Positions 22,883 to 32,010 of a stretch of 32,052 bases of DNA are shown one piece after another. The first letter of the stretch is position 1. The number at the start of each line of letters is the position of its first letter. Source of the DNA: Pirellulales bacterium (lineage in GTDB: Bacteria > Planctomycetota > Planctomycetia > Pirellulales > Thermoguttaceae); the NCBI GenBank assembly GCA_016928165.1, contig JAFGLH010000004.1, positions 1 through 32,052 on the forward strand. Reading direction: 5' to 3'. Below the pieces are notes generated by a model. That model was not told the DNA's origin. It ran no database searches and saw only the letters and a program-made list of their open reading frames with translations. The translations under genes were made by a program, and so were the position numbers.

Positions 22883-22956
22883 TGGGCGATGACGGACTCG
22901 AACCGCCGACATCCACGTTGTAAGCGTGGCGCTCTAACCAACTGAGCTAATCGCCC
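22883..22956 (-). tRNA. tRNA-Val (anticodon UAC)
   Basis: Read on the minus strand it folds into a full cloverleaf. The acceptor stem is GGGCGAT/ATCGCCC with discriminator A, the D-arm is GCTC AGTTGGTTA GAGC, the anticodon stem is CCACG/CGTGG with loop CTTACAA (anticodon TAC), and the T-arm is GGCGG TTCGAGT CCGTC (one non-Watson-Crick pair). The 3' CCA is not encoded. It lies 39 bp after rsmE on the opposite strand. Confidence 0.97.
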
Positions 22957-23005
22957 GCGAATATACTCCGTTGTAGTACCATCGACCTCTCCGAATCGCA
23001 CGCCC

Positions 23006-25768
23006 TCACTTCCTGCCCGAGCGGTGCGACGACCCGCTGCCGCGAAAGTATCCGTTCGGCGAAGGGCGCTTGATCGGCGGTTCGGCGAGCAGCGCGGGCA
23101 AGCGGCCGCTCCGGCAGCCCGGCGCCGCCTCCCACCGCTGGTCGAAGGCCGGATAATCCAAAGTATAATCGGCGGGGGCGTGGGCGTGCAACGGCCGGTC
23201 CGAGCCGGGATACATTTTCCACGGCAGCGGAGAGCGACTCGGCTGGTTCTCGCGCGACGGTCCCCAATACGTTTTCCAGGTTTCGAAACTCATCGACTCG
23301 GGCGGGACGTCGGGATCGATGTTTCGCGTCATCCAAAACACGTCCACGTCCTGATAATAGTTGCGGTTTCCGTTCCAGACAAACCGTTGCCGCGATTGTT
23401 CCACGCTGACGACCCCGTCCTGCTCGACCAACGGCGCGCCGGGCGCCGCGGCGAACACGTCGTCCAAACAGACGAACTGCACGGTCAACTGGTAGGGTTT
23501 CGAGGGCGTGCTCGTCAGCCGGCAGAGGCCGCCGAAGACGATGGCCGTCAACCGCCGCAGTTCGATTCGCAAGGTTTCGTCCGGTTTCGGCGCCGCTTGT
23601 CCCCCGCCGGCCGTCAACAGCGATTCGCTGACGACTAGCAATCCGTTGTCCCACAGCAAGTGCACCGGTTGCAGGTCCACAACCCGCAGAAAGGCGGCCT
23701 CGCCGCGAGCGATCGAATCGACCAGTTCGATCGAGGCCAGCGGCGTGGCGGCCGGGGCGCCTTCCATCGACGTGCCCGCGTCGGGCGCCGGCCGGGCACT
23801 AATGAACGCCGCGTCGGGATGGTAAGCGGTCAGTTGGTCCGAGGCGTTGCGAATGGTCAGCGCACAGCGTTCCAGACGCAGCGATTGTCCGCCCCAGGTC
23901 TCGATCAGCGACCAGTTGTCGGCCGGCAGGTCGCGGGGAACGTGCAATTCCATCGCCACGTCGATCAACGTCAAACGGCCCGCGGAAAGGGTCAGCATGT
24001 TGCGCGGGTAGACGACCGGATTGATCTTGTCGGGGCGAAAGACGATCAGCGGCCGGCAGCCTTTGCCGGGGCGGACCGTCACTTGCAGGTTGGAGAGTTT
24101 TATCGGGCGTTCCTCGCGGGGGCCGTTGAACCGCAACTCGATAACGTCGCCGTCGCTTGCGGAGGCCAAAGCGGCGGCGAGGCTCGCGTATTCGTTCCCC
24201 TCCTCCGCCGAGTCGCCCACTATCAACACTTCCGCTTGCTCGGGCGCACCGCCGGACGGCTCGTCGCGGGGCGCGGCCGTTGGAGACGGCTTGTTCGGAG
24301 CGTTCGAACCCGGCCGGAAATCCCCGCGCTCCTCGGCGTGGACAGCCTGCGAGGGGCTTTCCTTCGGCGTCAATCCGGGCGGTGGAGGCGCCGCTGATTC
24401 GGCATCGGCGGCAGCCGGCGACTTCAAGTCCGCCAGGGAGCCGGGAGTGTAATAATTTCCTTCCTCCGGTGCGAAGTAAAACCCAGGGTCGTCAAGCAAC
24501 TCGGCTGGCGACAGATCGACCGGCCGCCCCTTCTCCGAAGCAGTCTTCGGCAAGGGGAGCGAGTTCGGAACGGATGCCCCTTTGGCCCGATCGACCTTCG
24601 CCGTTTCGACCGGCTGTCGAGCGTTATCGTCCTGTCGAGACCAATACCAATTGAGCAACAACACAGCGCAAAACAATGCCGCGACGGGCATCATCCAGGG
24701 AAGGTGCCGACCGAGCAACGAAAGCGGCGGCGGCGGAGGGGGCCTCAGCCAAATCCTGCTCGTCGGACTCATCGGTTGCAAACCTACGCGCTCGGCCAAC
24801 GCCAGAAGATCGCCCACCAACTCGCCCGGTCCTGCGTAACGGCGGTCGGGGTCCTTGGCCATCATCTTTTCCAGCACTCGATTCAACTCCTCGGGCAACT
24901 CGGGCCGAAAACTCCGAATGTCCGGCGGCCGATCGCCTTGGTGTTGGAGCAGCTTCTGCAAAACGGTCCCTTCCGGGAACGGCGGTTGCCCGGCAAGCGC
25001 GAAAAAAAGCGTGCAGCCGAGCGAGTAAATGTCGCTGCGGACGTCGGCGTGGCGCGGATCGCGCGCCTGCTCAGGAGAAATGTAATCGAAAGTCCCCAGC
25101 GTAACCCCGCTGGCCGTCAAGTCGTCGGCGGCCGGGGCGGACTGCCGCACGCGGGCCAAGCCGAGGTCGATCAGCTTCACGCGGCCCTCGGAGGCGATCA
25201 GCACGTTCGACGGCTTGATGTCCCGATGGACGACGCCGCGCGAATCGGCGTGGGCGAGCGCCTCGGCAATCTGCAACGTGTAGCTTATCGCCTCGGCCAA
25301 GGGCAGCGGTCCGGCCCGCTCGACCAAGGCGCGCAAGTTAACCCCTTCGACAAACTCGGTGACGATGTAGGGAAGGCCGCGGTCTTCGCCCACGTAATAT
25401 ACCCGAGCGATATTTTCGTGGTCGAGCCGGGCCGCCGATTGGGCCTCGTTCTGAAACCGCTGAAGGGCGTCCCGCTCCACCGCCTGCTCGGGCGGGAGGA
25501 TTTTCAAGGCGACGGTCCGTCCCAGTTTGACGTCCCTTGCCCGGAAAACGCGCCCCATCCCTCCCCCGCCCACGTATTCGACCAGCTCGAAGTTTCCCAT
25601 CCGATCGCCAGGCATCACGCGGCCTTCCAGAATGCGATCGGCCGAATCGGAGGCCGCCGGGCAAGGAATCGGCGGACTGCCGGTGACTATCGTTTGTTGA
25701 TCGTCCGCGGCTTCCGGCCTTCCGGGCAAGGGCGAGGATGTTTCAGCTTTGGATGCGGTATCGCTCAT
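23006..25768 (-). CDS. Transmembrane Ser/Thr protein kinase (PknB-type) with extracytoplasmic beta-helix-like region
   Basis: A 920-aa Hanks-type kinase. The catalytic domain spans about 60-330: glycine loop GGGGMGRVF, VALK (K89), catalytic loop HRDIKPSNV (D183), DLG (D201) in place of DFG, and activation segment GTFDYISPEQARDPRH. A Pro-rich stretch leads to one membrane helix (357-376). The extracytoplasmic part has a Pro/Ala/Ser-rich linker (380-520), then a repetitive beta-rich region (about 525-800) of short strands and turns (YASLAAALASASDGDVIELRF..., LTLSAGRLTLIDVAMELHV) typical of parallel beta-helix pectin-lyase-like folds. This suggests an outside-facing sensor. The gene stands alone, with no phosphatase or PASTA repeats. 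Ligand and targets are unknown. Confidence 0.93.
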   Translation of the reverse strand: MSDTASKAETSSPLPGRPEAADDQQTIVTGSPPIPCPAASDSADRILEGRVMPGDRMGNFELVEYVGGGGMGRVFRARDVKLGRTVALKILPPEQAVERDALQRFQNEAQSAARLDHENIARVYYVGEDRGLPYIVTEFVEGVNLRALVERAGPLPLAEAISYTLQIAEALAHADSRGVVHRDIKPSNVLIASEGRVKLIDLGLARVRQSAPAADDLTASGVTLGTFDYISPEQARDPRHADVRSDIYSLGCTLFFALAGQPPFPEGTVLQKLLQHQGDRPPDIRSFRPELPEELNRVLEKMMAKDPDRRYAGPGELVGDLLALAERVGLQPMSPTSRIWLRPPPPPPLSLLGRHLPWMMPVAALFCAVLLLNWYWSRQDDNARQPVETAKVDRAKGASVPNSLPLPKTASEKGRPVDLSPAELLDDPGFYFAPEEGNYYTPGSLADLKSPAAADAESAAPPPPGLTPKESPSQAVHAEERGDFRPGSNAPNKPSPTAAPRDEPSGGAPEQAEVLIVGDSAEEGNEYASLAAALASASDGDVIELRFNGPREERPIKLSNLQVTVRPGKGCRPLIVFRPDKINPVVYPRNMLTLSAGRLTLIDVAMELHVPRDLPADNWSLIETWGGQSLRLERCALTIRNASDQLTAYHPDAAFISARPAPDAGTSMEGAPAATPLASIELVDSIARGEAAFLRVVDLQPVHLLWDNGLLVVSESLLTAGGGQAAPKPDETLRIELRRLTAIVFGGLCRLTSTPSKPYQLTVQFVCLDDVFAAAPGAPLVEQDGVVSVEQSRQRFVWNGNRNYYQDVDVFWMTRNIDPDVPPESMSFETWKTYWGPSRENQPSRSPLPWKMYPGSDRPLHAHAPADYTLDYPAFDQRWEAAPGCRSGRLPALLAEPPIKRPSPNGYFRGSGSSHRSGRK

Positions 25769-25991
25769 CTGTTCAGGGCCTCGGCCGAGTTTCTAACGGC
25801 AGCTCCCAAATCACAAACGTCCTTGCTGCCCGAGCCACCAAAGCACCCACAAGACGAAAGTCCAAGGAGAGGAGAGAGAAAATTCAGTTCCGAACCCTCA
25901 TTTTAACCCCCGGCCGAACCAGCGTCAATTATCCACTTCAGCCCGACGCGCAAGCGAGAAATGAAAAATGGCAACCATTCACGGGGCGGCA

Positions 25992-26066
25992 GGGGACTGG
26001 TCCATTTTTCGGCCAATAACGCTATGTTACCGGCGAAACGTTGGCCGAAAACATGGACCTGTCCCC
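25992..26066. repeat. Inverted repeat GGGGACTGGTCC...GGACCTGTCCCC
   Basis: Arm 25992-26016 (GGGGACTGGTCCATTTTTCG plus GCCAA) pairs with arm 26041-26066 (TTGGCCGAAAACATGGACCT plus GTCCCC) across a 24-nt loop, with two or three mismatches. It has a MITE- or REPIN-like size of about 75 bp. Confidence 0.8.
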
Positions 26067-26080
26067 CTCTCGCCACCCAA

Positions 26081-26174
26081 GGGGACAGTCCCATTATCAC
26101 GGCGAAAAGGCCCTTTTTCACGGCGACGCCTTTGCCGCCGCGAAAATCGGGACGGTCCCCCGTGAACGGTTGCG
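26081..26174. repeat. Second inverted repeat of the GGGGACNGTCCC family
   Basis: GGGGACAGTCCCATTATCAC (26081-26100) pairs with the imperfect complement in 26136-26160. Bases 26139-26174 match 3431-3466 at 33 of 36 positions, placing this in the same family as the repeat in the hdr control region. Confidence 0.8.
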
Positions 26175-26322
26175 TCGAACGTACACAATAGATAGTCTGA
26201 ATAACAAGAGTTATCCCGATGGTTCCGCCCCCATGTCCTCGCGTGTATAATGATTCTGGTGCGGCGATGTAGGTTGCCGCTCCATCCCCCCTTCTGAAGT
26301 ACACTTCCCGGGAGAACACGAA

Positions 26323-27231
26323 ATGTTCCACTCCAATCGTCGCGATTTTCTGAAGATGACCGGCGCCGTGGGCGCCGGCGTGGGCCTGACCGTTCTCGGC
26401 GGCGCTCGCCTCGATGCCGATGAATTATCACCCGGCGACTCCGGCGCCGATAAACTCGGCTGGAAACTCGGCGTGCAGGCCTGGACCTTCCACCACGACA
26501 CGCTGTTCGAGTCAATCGACAACACCGCCGCCCTGGGGCTTCATTACATCGAGGCATTCCCCGGGCAAAAGCTCAGCAAGGCCAAGCCGAACGTCTTATT
26601 CGACGAGAACGCTCCGGCCGAGGTGCGGGCGGAGGTCAGGAAAAAGCTGGCCGATTCGGATGTTAAATTGGTGAACTTCGGCTGCTGCACTCTCTCGAAA
26701 GACCCCCATCAATGCCGGAAAATGTTCGAGTTCGCCAAGGACATGGGCATTGAAACCCTCGTTTCCGAACCGGACGAGGAGGCATTCGACGCGCTGGACA
26801 AGCTCTGCGAGGAGTTCAAGATCAACGTCGCCGTGCACAATCACGCCGATCCGTCGCATTATTGGAATCCCGACACGGTGCTGAAGGTCTGCCGCGGCCG
26901 CAGTAAACGGATAGGCGACTGCGCGGACACCGGCCACTGGGCACGCTCCGAACTGAATCCCATCGAATGTCTGAAAAAACTCGAAGGCAGGATCATATCC
27001 TTCCACCTCAAGGACCGCAACAAAATGGGCAAAAACGACTCCCACGACGTGCCTTGGGGAACGGGCGTATGCGACGTGAAAGGGATACTCGCCGAGGTGA
27101 AGCGCCAGGGAATAAAGCCCTTTTTCGCCATCGAGTATGAATACAACTGGGGCAAATCCATGCCGGAGCTTGCCCAGTGCGTCGAGTTTTTCAACGAGAC
27201 GGCCGACGAGTTGGCGAAAAACAAAAGATAG
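26323..27231 (+). CDS. Tat-exported sugar phosphate isomerase/epimerase-like TIM-barrel protein
   Basis: A 302-aa protein. The twin-arginine signal NRRDFLKMTGAVGAG at the N-terminus predicts folded export, with cleavage near residue 30-40. The xylose-isomerase-like (AP endonuclease 2) barrel has WKLGVQAWTF, HYIEAFPG, KLVNFGCC, TLVSEPDEE, NVAVHNHADPSHYW, GDCADTGHWARS, IISFHLKDRN and FFAIEYEYN. These supply the His/Glu/Asp residues that coordinate a divalent metal in the family. GGAGA at 26311-26315 precedes the ATG. The gene stands alone with its own terminator (27285-27310). The sugar substrate is not identifiable; families like this act on keto-sugars or inositols in planctomycete catabolism. 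Confidence 0.9.
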   Translation: MFHSNRRDFLKMTGAVGAGVGLTVLGGARLDADELSPGDSGADKLGWKLGVQAWTFHHDTLFESIDNTAALGLHYIEAFPGQKLSKAKPNVLFDENAPAEVRAEVRKKLADSDVKLVNFGCCTLSKDPHQCRKMFEFAKDMGIETLVSEPDEEAFDALDKLCEEFKINVAVHNHADPSHYWNPDTVLKVCRGRSKRIGDCADTGHWARSELNPIECLKKLEGRIISFHLKDRNKMGKNDSHDVPWGTGVCDVKGILAEVKRQGIKPFFAIEYEYNWGKSMPELAQCVEFFNETADELAKNKR

Positions 27232-27284
27232 TCGAATAACCGTGGGCCACGAATAGAAAGAATCGGATGGCCTCGCTTGAGAAT

Positions 27285-27310
27285 CCCCGTCGTTCGCGGC
27301 GGGGTTTTTT
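27285..27310 (+). terminator. Rho-independent terminator of the isomerase gene
   Basis: CCCCGTCG (27285-27292) and CGGCGGGG (27297-27304) pair fully, with one G-U, around a TTCG loop and are followed at once by TTTTTT. It lies 54 bp after the stop codon. Confidence 0.92.
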
Positions 27311-27568
27311 GTTTCTTGAGATTGCCCAAATTAAACATTATCGGCATTTCGACATGGACACTTTAGAAAACGCGACTTTTTGGGTTGCGTAACATTTAAG
27401 CATTTTTCGCCCGCGCGTAAATTGTGCTTTGTCGCCCATTTATTAGGCACGGTGCTTGCGTTGCTGTAAATGCTTGCATTGCAACCATTTTTGGATGTCG
27501 CTTGACTTGCTGCAATCATTTCATTGTGCCGCAACCACGGAGGTTGACGTTCACAACATATCTTTGAC
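27311..27568 (+). promoter_or_regulatory. AT-richer leader of the RHH gene with repeated TTGC/GCAA palindromes
   Basis: No gene is seen here. The stretch is more AT-rich than its surroundings and contains TTGCATTGCAA (27474-27484), TTGCTGCAA (27507-27515) and the imperfect TTGTGCCGCAA (27524-27534), all upstream of a ribbon-helix-helix protein gene. They could be operator sites for self-repression. The symmetry is seen; the role is inferred. Confidence 0.35.
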
Positions 27569-27589
27569 TTGTCCAAGGAGGAGAACCGG

Positions 27590-27985
27590 ATGATCGAGTG
27601 CAAGGAAAGGCAGGAAGTAAAGCAGGCGGCCGAGGAGTTTTTGGCCCACTGTCCCGATTGGGTCACTTTTTACCGGGAAATACTTGGCTTGAATGGCGTC
27701 ATCCGCCACACTTTTCCCACCCGCGAGGAGTTGGCCGCCTTCAAGCAGACCGAGGAATACCAAGAGATATTACAAATGCTTGCCAGACTCCGGCAGCAGG
27801 GTCCGGCGGCCTTGGACGAAACCGAGCCGACGCGGGTAATCACCGTGCGGCTGCCGAAAAGCCTCCATGAGTCGCTTCGTGCCGAGGCCTTCGACCACCA
27901 TACAAGCATGAACAAGCTCTGCATTTCGAAGCTCATCCATTTTATCGAGGGCGAGAGCGTGCCGAGCGAGATCGAGACGGGCTGA
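27590..27985 (+). CDS. Small ribbon-helix-helix (HicB C-terminal-like) protein
   Basis: A 131-aa protein. The ATG at 27590 is used, with AAGGAGG at about 27575-27581 upstream. The N-terminal half (1-75) is charged and helical (KQAAEEFLAHCPDWVTFYREILG, TREELAAFKQTEEYQEILQML). The C-terminal part has the RHH motif TRVITVRLPKSLHESLRAEAFDHHTSMNKLCISKLI, as in HicB-type antitoxins, Arc/MetJ-like proteins and other small DNA-binding regulators. No HicA-like toxin gene is adjacent, so it is not called an antitoxin. It may be a stand-alone transcription factor conserved in planctomycetes. It converges on the exporter permease gene. Confidence 0.78.
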   Translation: MIECKERQEVKQAAEEFLAHCPDWVTFYREILGLNGVIRHTFPTREELAAFKQTEEYQEILQMLARLRQQGPAALDETEPTRVITVRLPKSLHESLRAEAFDHHTSMNKLCISKLIHFIEGESVPSEIETG

Positions 27986-28002
27986 GAAGCCCGAAAAACC
28001 AA

Positions 28003-28055
28003 CCCGACGCGCAAGCGAGGGCAATTCCTCGTCTATCCCTCGCTTGCGCGTCGGG
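28003..28055. terminator. 19-bp perfect inverted repeat between convergent genes
   Basis: CCCGACGCGCAAGCGAGGG (28003-28021) and its exact complement (28037-28055) flank a 15-nt loop, placed 18 bp after the RHH stop and 20 bp before the permease stop. It is positioned as a bidirectional terminator, though neither side has a T-run. A partial copy of the arm occurs at 25942-25958, so it is also a dispersed repeat. Confidence 0.65.
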
Positions 28056-28074
28056 CTAGCGTGGGTCCAAAACC

Positions 28075-29409
28075 CTATTCGTGCCTCAAGGCCTCGATGG
28101 GATCCATCATCGCGGCCCGGATTGCGGGATATAGTCCGAATATCACGCCGATCGTGACCGAGATGCTAAAGGCCAGCGGGACCGACCAAGGCACGATCAG
28201 CGGCGTCACCTCCTTGATGACCTGGGGCAATTGGTCGAAGACATCCGGCGCGGCCCTGAGGAGGAGGTTTCGCAGCGCGGCGATCAACGGCCGGCAAGTC
28301 AATCCACCCAGGATGCCGGTCAGGCCGCCCATCACCGATAGCGCGATTGTCTCGACGAGGAACTGTCGGATGATGTCGCCGCGTTTTGCCCCCAGCGCGC
28401 GGCGGATGCCGATTTCTCGGGTCCGCTCGGTGACGGTGGCCAGCATGATGTTCATAATGCCGATGCCGCCGACGACCAGCGAAATCGCGGCGATCAGGCC
28501 CATGAAGACGATGAACATCAAGCGGGTGGTCCGGGCCTGTTCGAGCAATTCCAGGGGCACGACGACGGCGTAATCTTGTTTGCGGTGGTGCGGTTTGAGC
28601 GTTTCCTTGACCAGCGCGGCGGTCCGCAGCACGTTTTCCGTCTTGTCGACGCGGAGCGTGACCTGGCTGAGTTCGATCATTTCGCCTTCGAACGATCCGG
28701 TCCGCCGGGTGACGATAATATCGCCGATGCGGCTCCAGAGCGTGTGGATGGGGATATAGACGTCGTCGTTGAACTCCTGCGCGGCCAGCGACCCGCCGAT
28801 GCCCGCCGAGGGGGTCCGTTCCTTCATTACCCCCACGACCAGATAAAACGCCCGCTCGATGCGGACTGCCTTGCCGATTGGGTCCTCGTAGGGAAACAAC
28901 CGTTCCGCCACCTCGGAAGCCAACGCGCAGTGGTTCCATTTTTCGCGGTCGTCGGTGTCGGTAAGGAACCTTCCGCGGTCCACTTCGAGCTTGTTCACGT
29001 CGGCGTACTCGGGCGTGCATCCGACCAGTCGCCCCTCGATGTTTCGCCCAAGATATCCGAAGCGATAGCGGACCTCCCGGATGGGCAAAGCGCGGTCGAT
29101 CGTGGGGATCGTCGCGGCCAGCCGCTCGAAGTCGGCGCGGGTAACGCCGTAGGGAACGATGGAATGAGAGCTGCCCACGTTTTCGATCGATTCCTCCGGC
29201 GGCTTTATCGAGCGGATGATGATGTTGGTGGCCCCCAATTCCTCGATTTGCTGTTGTGCCTTGCGGCTGATGCCCTCGCCGATGGCCAGCAGCCACACCA
29301 CGCTGGCCACGCCGATGAAGATGCCCAACACCGTCAGCAGTGAGCGGAGCGGGTGCAGCAGCAGGCTCTTTACGCCCAAGTGCCAGGTGCGAAACCAGAG
29401 GAATGGCAT
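28075..29409 (-). CDS. MacB-like FtsX-family ABC transporter permease
   Basis: A 444-aa membrane protein. One N-terminal helix (about 22-43, in LRSLLTVLGIFIGVASVVWLLAI) is followed by the GEGISRKAQQQIEELG segment and a periplasmic MacB-PCD-like domain of about 230 residues. Three C-terminal helices include the FtsX block TEIGIRRALGAKRGDIIRQFLVE-type sequence. This is the permease of a MacAB-type exporter; the ATPase is encoded separately, 15 bp upstream, and the adaptor before that. No Shine-Dalgarno is seen before the ATG, because the preceding 36 nt are a C-rich heptamer repeat. Likely cargo is lipoproteins, peptides or siderophores. Confidence 0.92.
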   Translation of the reverse strand: MPFLWFRTWHLGVKSLLLHPLRSLLTVLGIFIGVASVVWLLAIGEGISRKAQQQIEELGATNIIIRSIKPPEESIENVGSSHSIVPYGVTRADFERLAATIPTIDRALPIREVRYRFGYLGRNIEGRLVGCTPEYADVNKLEVDRGRFLTDTDDREKWNHCALASEVAERLFPYEDPIGKAVRIERAFYLVVGVMKERTPSAGIGGSLAAQEFNDDVYIPIHTLWSRIGDIIVTRRTGSFEGEMIELSQVTLRVDKTENVLRTAALVKETLKPHHRKQDYAVVVPLELLEQARTTRLMFIVFMGLIAAISLVVGGIGIMNIMLATVTERTREIGIRRALGAKRGDIIRQFLVETIALSVMGGLTGILGGLTCRPLIAALRNLLLRAAPDVFDQLPQVIKEVTPLIVPWSVPLAFSISVTIGVIFGLYPAIRAAMMDPIEALRHE

Positions 29410-29424
29410 GGAAGGGGCGAGGGG

Positions 29425-30152
<728 letters not shown>

Positions 30153-30156
<4 letters not shown>

Positions 30157-31841
30157 TGTTCGTATCTCTTTTTTCCAGGCGCGCCGCGGGCGGGACGAAG
30201 TTGCTCCGCGGCGGCGAGCCATTCGCTCTTGTCGATCGCGCCGTCGCCGTCCGCGTCGGCCGCTTTCATCGCCTCGCGCAAGCCTTCCGGCAATTCGTCG
30301 AATTGCAGCTTCCCGTCGCCGTCGCCGTCGAGCTGTTTGAACATCCTTTCCGCTCCCGCCGTCCGGTCTCGAGGTTCTTCCCGCTCGGCGGCCGAATCCG
30401 GCCGCGCTTCGGCGGGCGGTCCCGCATCCGGCTCGGGCAAATCCACCTTGTCGCGGAAAGCCCTCGCGTTGAGCACCACTTCCTCGCTCTCGGAAAGACC
30501 GTCTTCGACAACGACCATTTTGTCGTTGGAGGCGGCGAAGGCGATTTTTTTGGCGTAGTAATTATCGCTTTTTCGGGCAACGCAATAATAATTGCCGCCC
30601 TGCTCGAAAACCGCCTGCACCGGGACCATCAGCGCGTCGCTCGCGTGTTCCACGCGGATGCGGACCTCGGCGGTCAGCCCGGGCCGCAGACCCGGCGGAG
30701 ATTCGTCGTCGATCCGCACGATCGTCTCGTATTCCTTCACGCTGGAACCGAAAAACGACGTGGGGACGGGAAACTCGTCGACCTTTTCCACCGTGCCGCG
30801 CAATTCGACGTCCGGAAAGGCGTCCAGGCGGATCGTGGCCGGCATCCCCGCCTTGACCAGGGTCACCTTCGATTCGTTGATCTTCGCCACCACCTGCATC
30901 CGACTCGGATCGGGCAAACGGATCAAGACCTGCCGTTCGCGGACCTGTTCGCCCGGCTCGATTATCACTTCCTTGTTGCCCCGCCAGCCGGTGATGTTCG
31001 CGTAGACCACCTGGCCGGCCTCGGGCGAGCGGATCACGCACTTCTCGATCTGGCTCTTGATCAGATCGAGTTGCTCCATGTCGAGGTCGTAGGCGGCCTT
31101 TTTCGCGTTGACGTTCGCCTCGGCCGTCTTGATGTCGCTTTCCAACTGAACGATCATCTTCTTCTTGGTGAATCGGCTCAGTACGATCAAGCGGGTATCG
31201 GCGATCTCCTTTGCCTTGCGGGCTTGCTCCACCGCGAACCGGTCGGCCTCCAACTGTTGATCGGTTATGTATCCCTTGGCCGCCAGCCGCTCGCTGTATT
31301 TAAGATATTCGACGGCCCGGCTCAAGTTCTCCTGCGCCACGAAGATGTCGTTTTGGATGGTCTTCTCTTCCTGGAGGTAGACCCCCTCGATATATTCCTC
31401 CTTGGCGATAATCGCGGTGTCGAGGACCTTCTGGGCCTGGATCAGGGCGGCCTTGCTATTGTTGAACGCGATTGATTGAGCGGTATCTTCGTTTTCCAGC
31501 GCGGAGCTGTCGAGGCGGACCAGCACGTCGCCCGGCTTGACCATCGTCCCCTCGGGCACGATCTCCAGGATCGTCGTGCCGGCGGCGCCCTTGGCCTTGA
31601 CCTCGCAACGGATTTCCACGTTGTCGGCGCTTTCCACGTTGCCCCGATCGGTGATCTCGTGGACGAATTCGCCGCGCTCGACGCGATACATCATCGGACC
31701 GACGCCCGACTTGGCCCTGGCGAACATAGACCAGGCGTAGTATCCCATGACCGGCAACGAAAAAAATATCGCCAGCGCTATCAGCAGTTTATAGACGGCG
31801 ACCCCTCGACGCGGCGGGAATTTGGAGATGGATCGTGACAT
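30153..31841 (-). CDS. HlyD/MacA-like membrane fusion adaptor with two C-terminal EF-hands
   Basis: A 562-aa adaptor. The N-terminal membrane anchor is about 18-37. A lipoyl/barrel-sandwich half follows (NVESADNVEIRCEVKAKG...), then a long coiled-coil hairpin (about 120-270), the second half with VIRSPEAGQVVYANITGWRG, a beta-barrel domain (GTVEKVDEFPVPTSFFGS...) and a membrane-proximal part. Unlike usual MacA, the tail (about 500-545) has two canonical EF-hand loops, DGDGDGKLQFDE (505-516) and DADGDGAIDKSE (529-540), both with all calcium ligands. It is the first gene of the exporter operon: ATPase and permease follow with a 4-bp overlap and a 15-bp gap. GGGGGGAT precedes the ATG. Calcium may stabilise or regulate the pump from the periplasm. 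Confidence 0.9.
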
Positions 31842-31923
31842 GGCAGGTATCCCCCCAGGCTTCCATTATACCCACCCGGGGGATGATTGTCACGTTTTAG
31901 CTTGAGCGACATTGATTGCCGTC

Positions 31924-31954
31924 GTTGGGGTGTCAGTTGTAATGCCGCCCCAAC
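31924..31954. repeat. Diverged copy of the 31-bp GTTGGGG palindrome
   Basis: It is the same length as the 12594-12624 palindrome, with 26 of 31 positions identical. It lies upstream of the exporter operon, with 83 bp between it and the adaptor start. Confidence 0.7.
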
Positions 31955-32010
31955 ATAGCGGAATACCAAGTCGCCGTTCAAAAACAACTTCGGTTTTTCA
32001 TGCGCCAACC

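Larger units (their letters stand above)
25769..26322. other. Gene-poor gap, mostly dispersed inverted repeats
   Basis: About 550 bp between a minus-strand kinase gene and a plus-strand isomerase gene. It holds no convincing coding region. It contains a partial CCCGACGCGCAAGCGAG copy (25942-25958) and two large imperfect inverted repeats (25992-26066, 26081-26160). Short ORFs here are translated repeats. Confidence 0.8.

Noticed and set aside
22883-22956. tRNA-Val as an integration site for a mobile element
   Set aside because: No integrase gene, no direct repeat of the tRNA 3' end and ordinary neighbours on both sides.
27590-27985. HicAB toxin-antitoxin locus
   Set aside because: Only the RHH half is present; no small HicA-like ORF is adjacent on either side.
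31781-32008. 75-aa minus-strand ORF at the window end
   Set aside because: It overlaps the adaptor start and runs through repeat copies, with no recognisable features.
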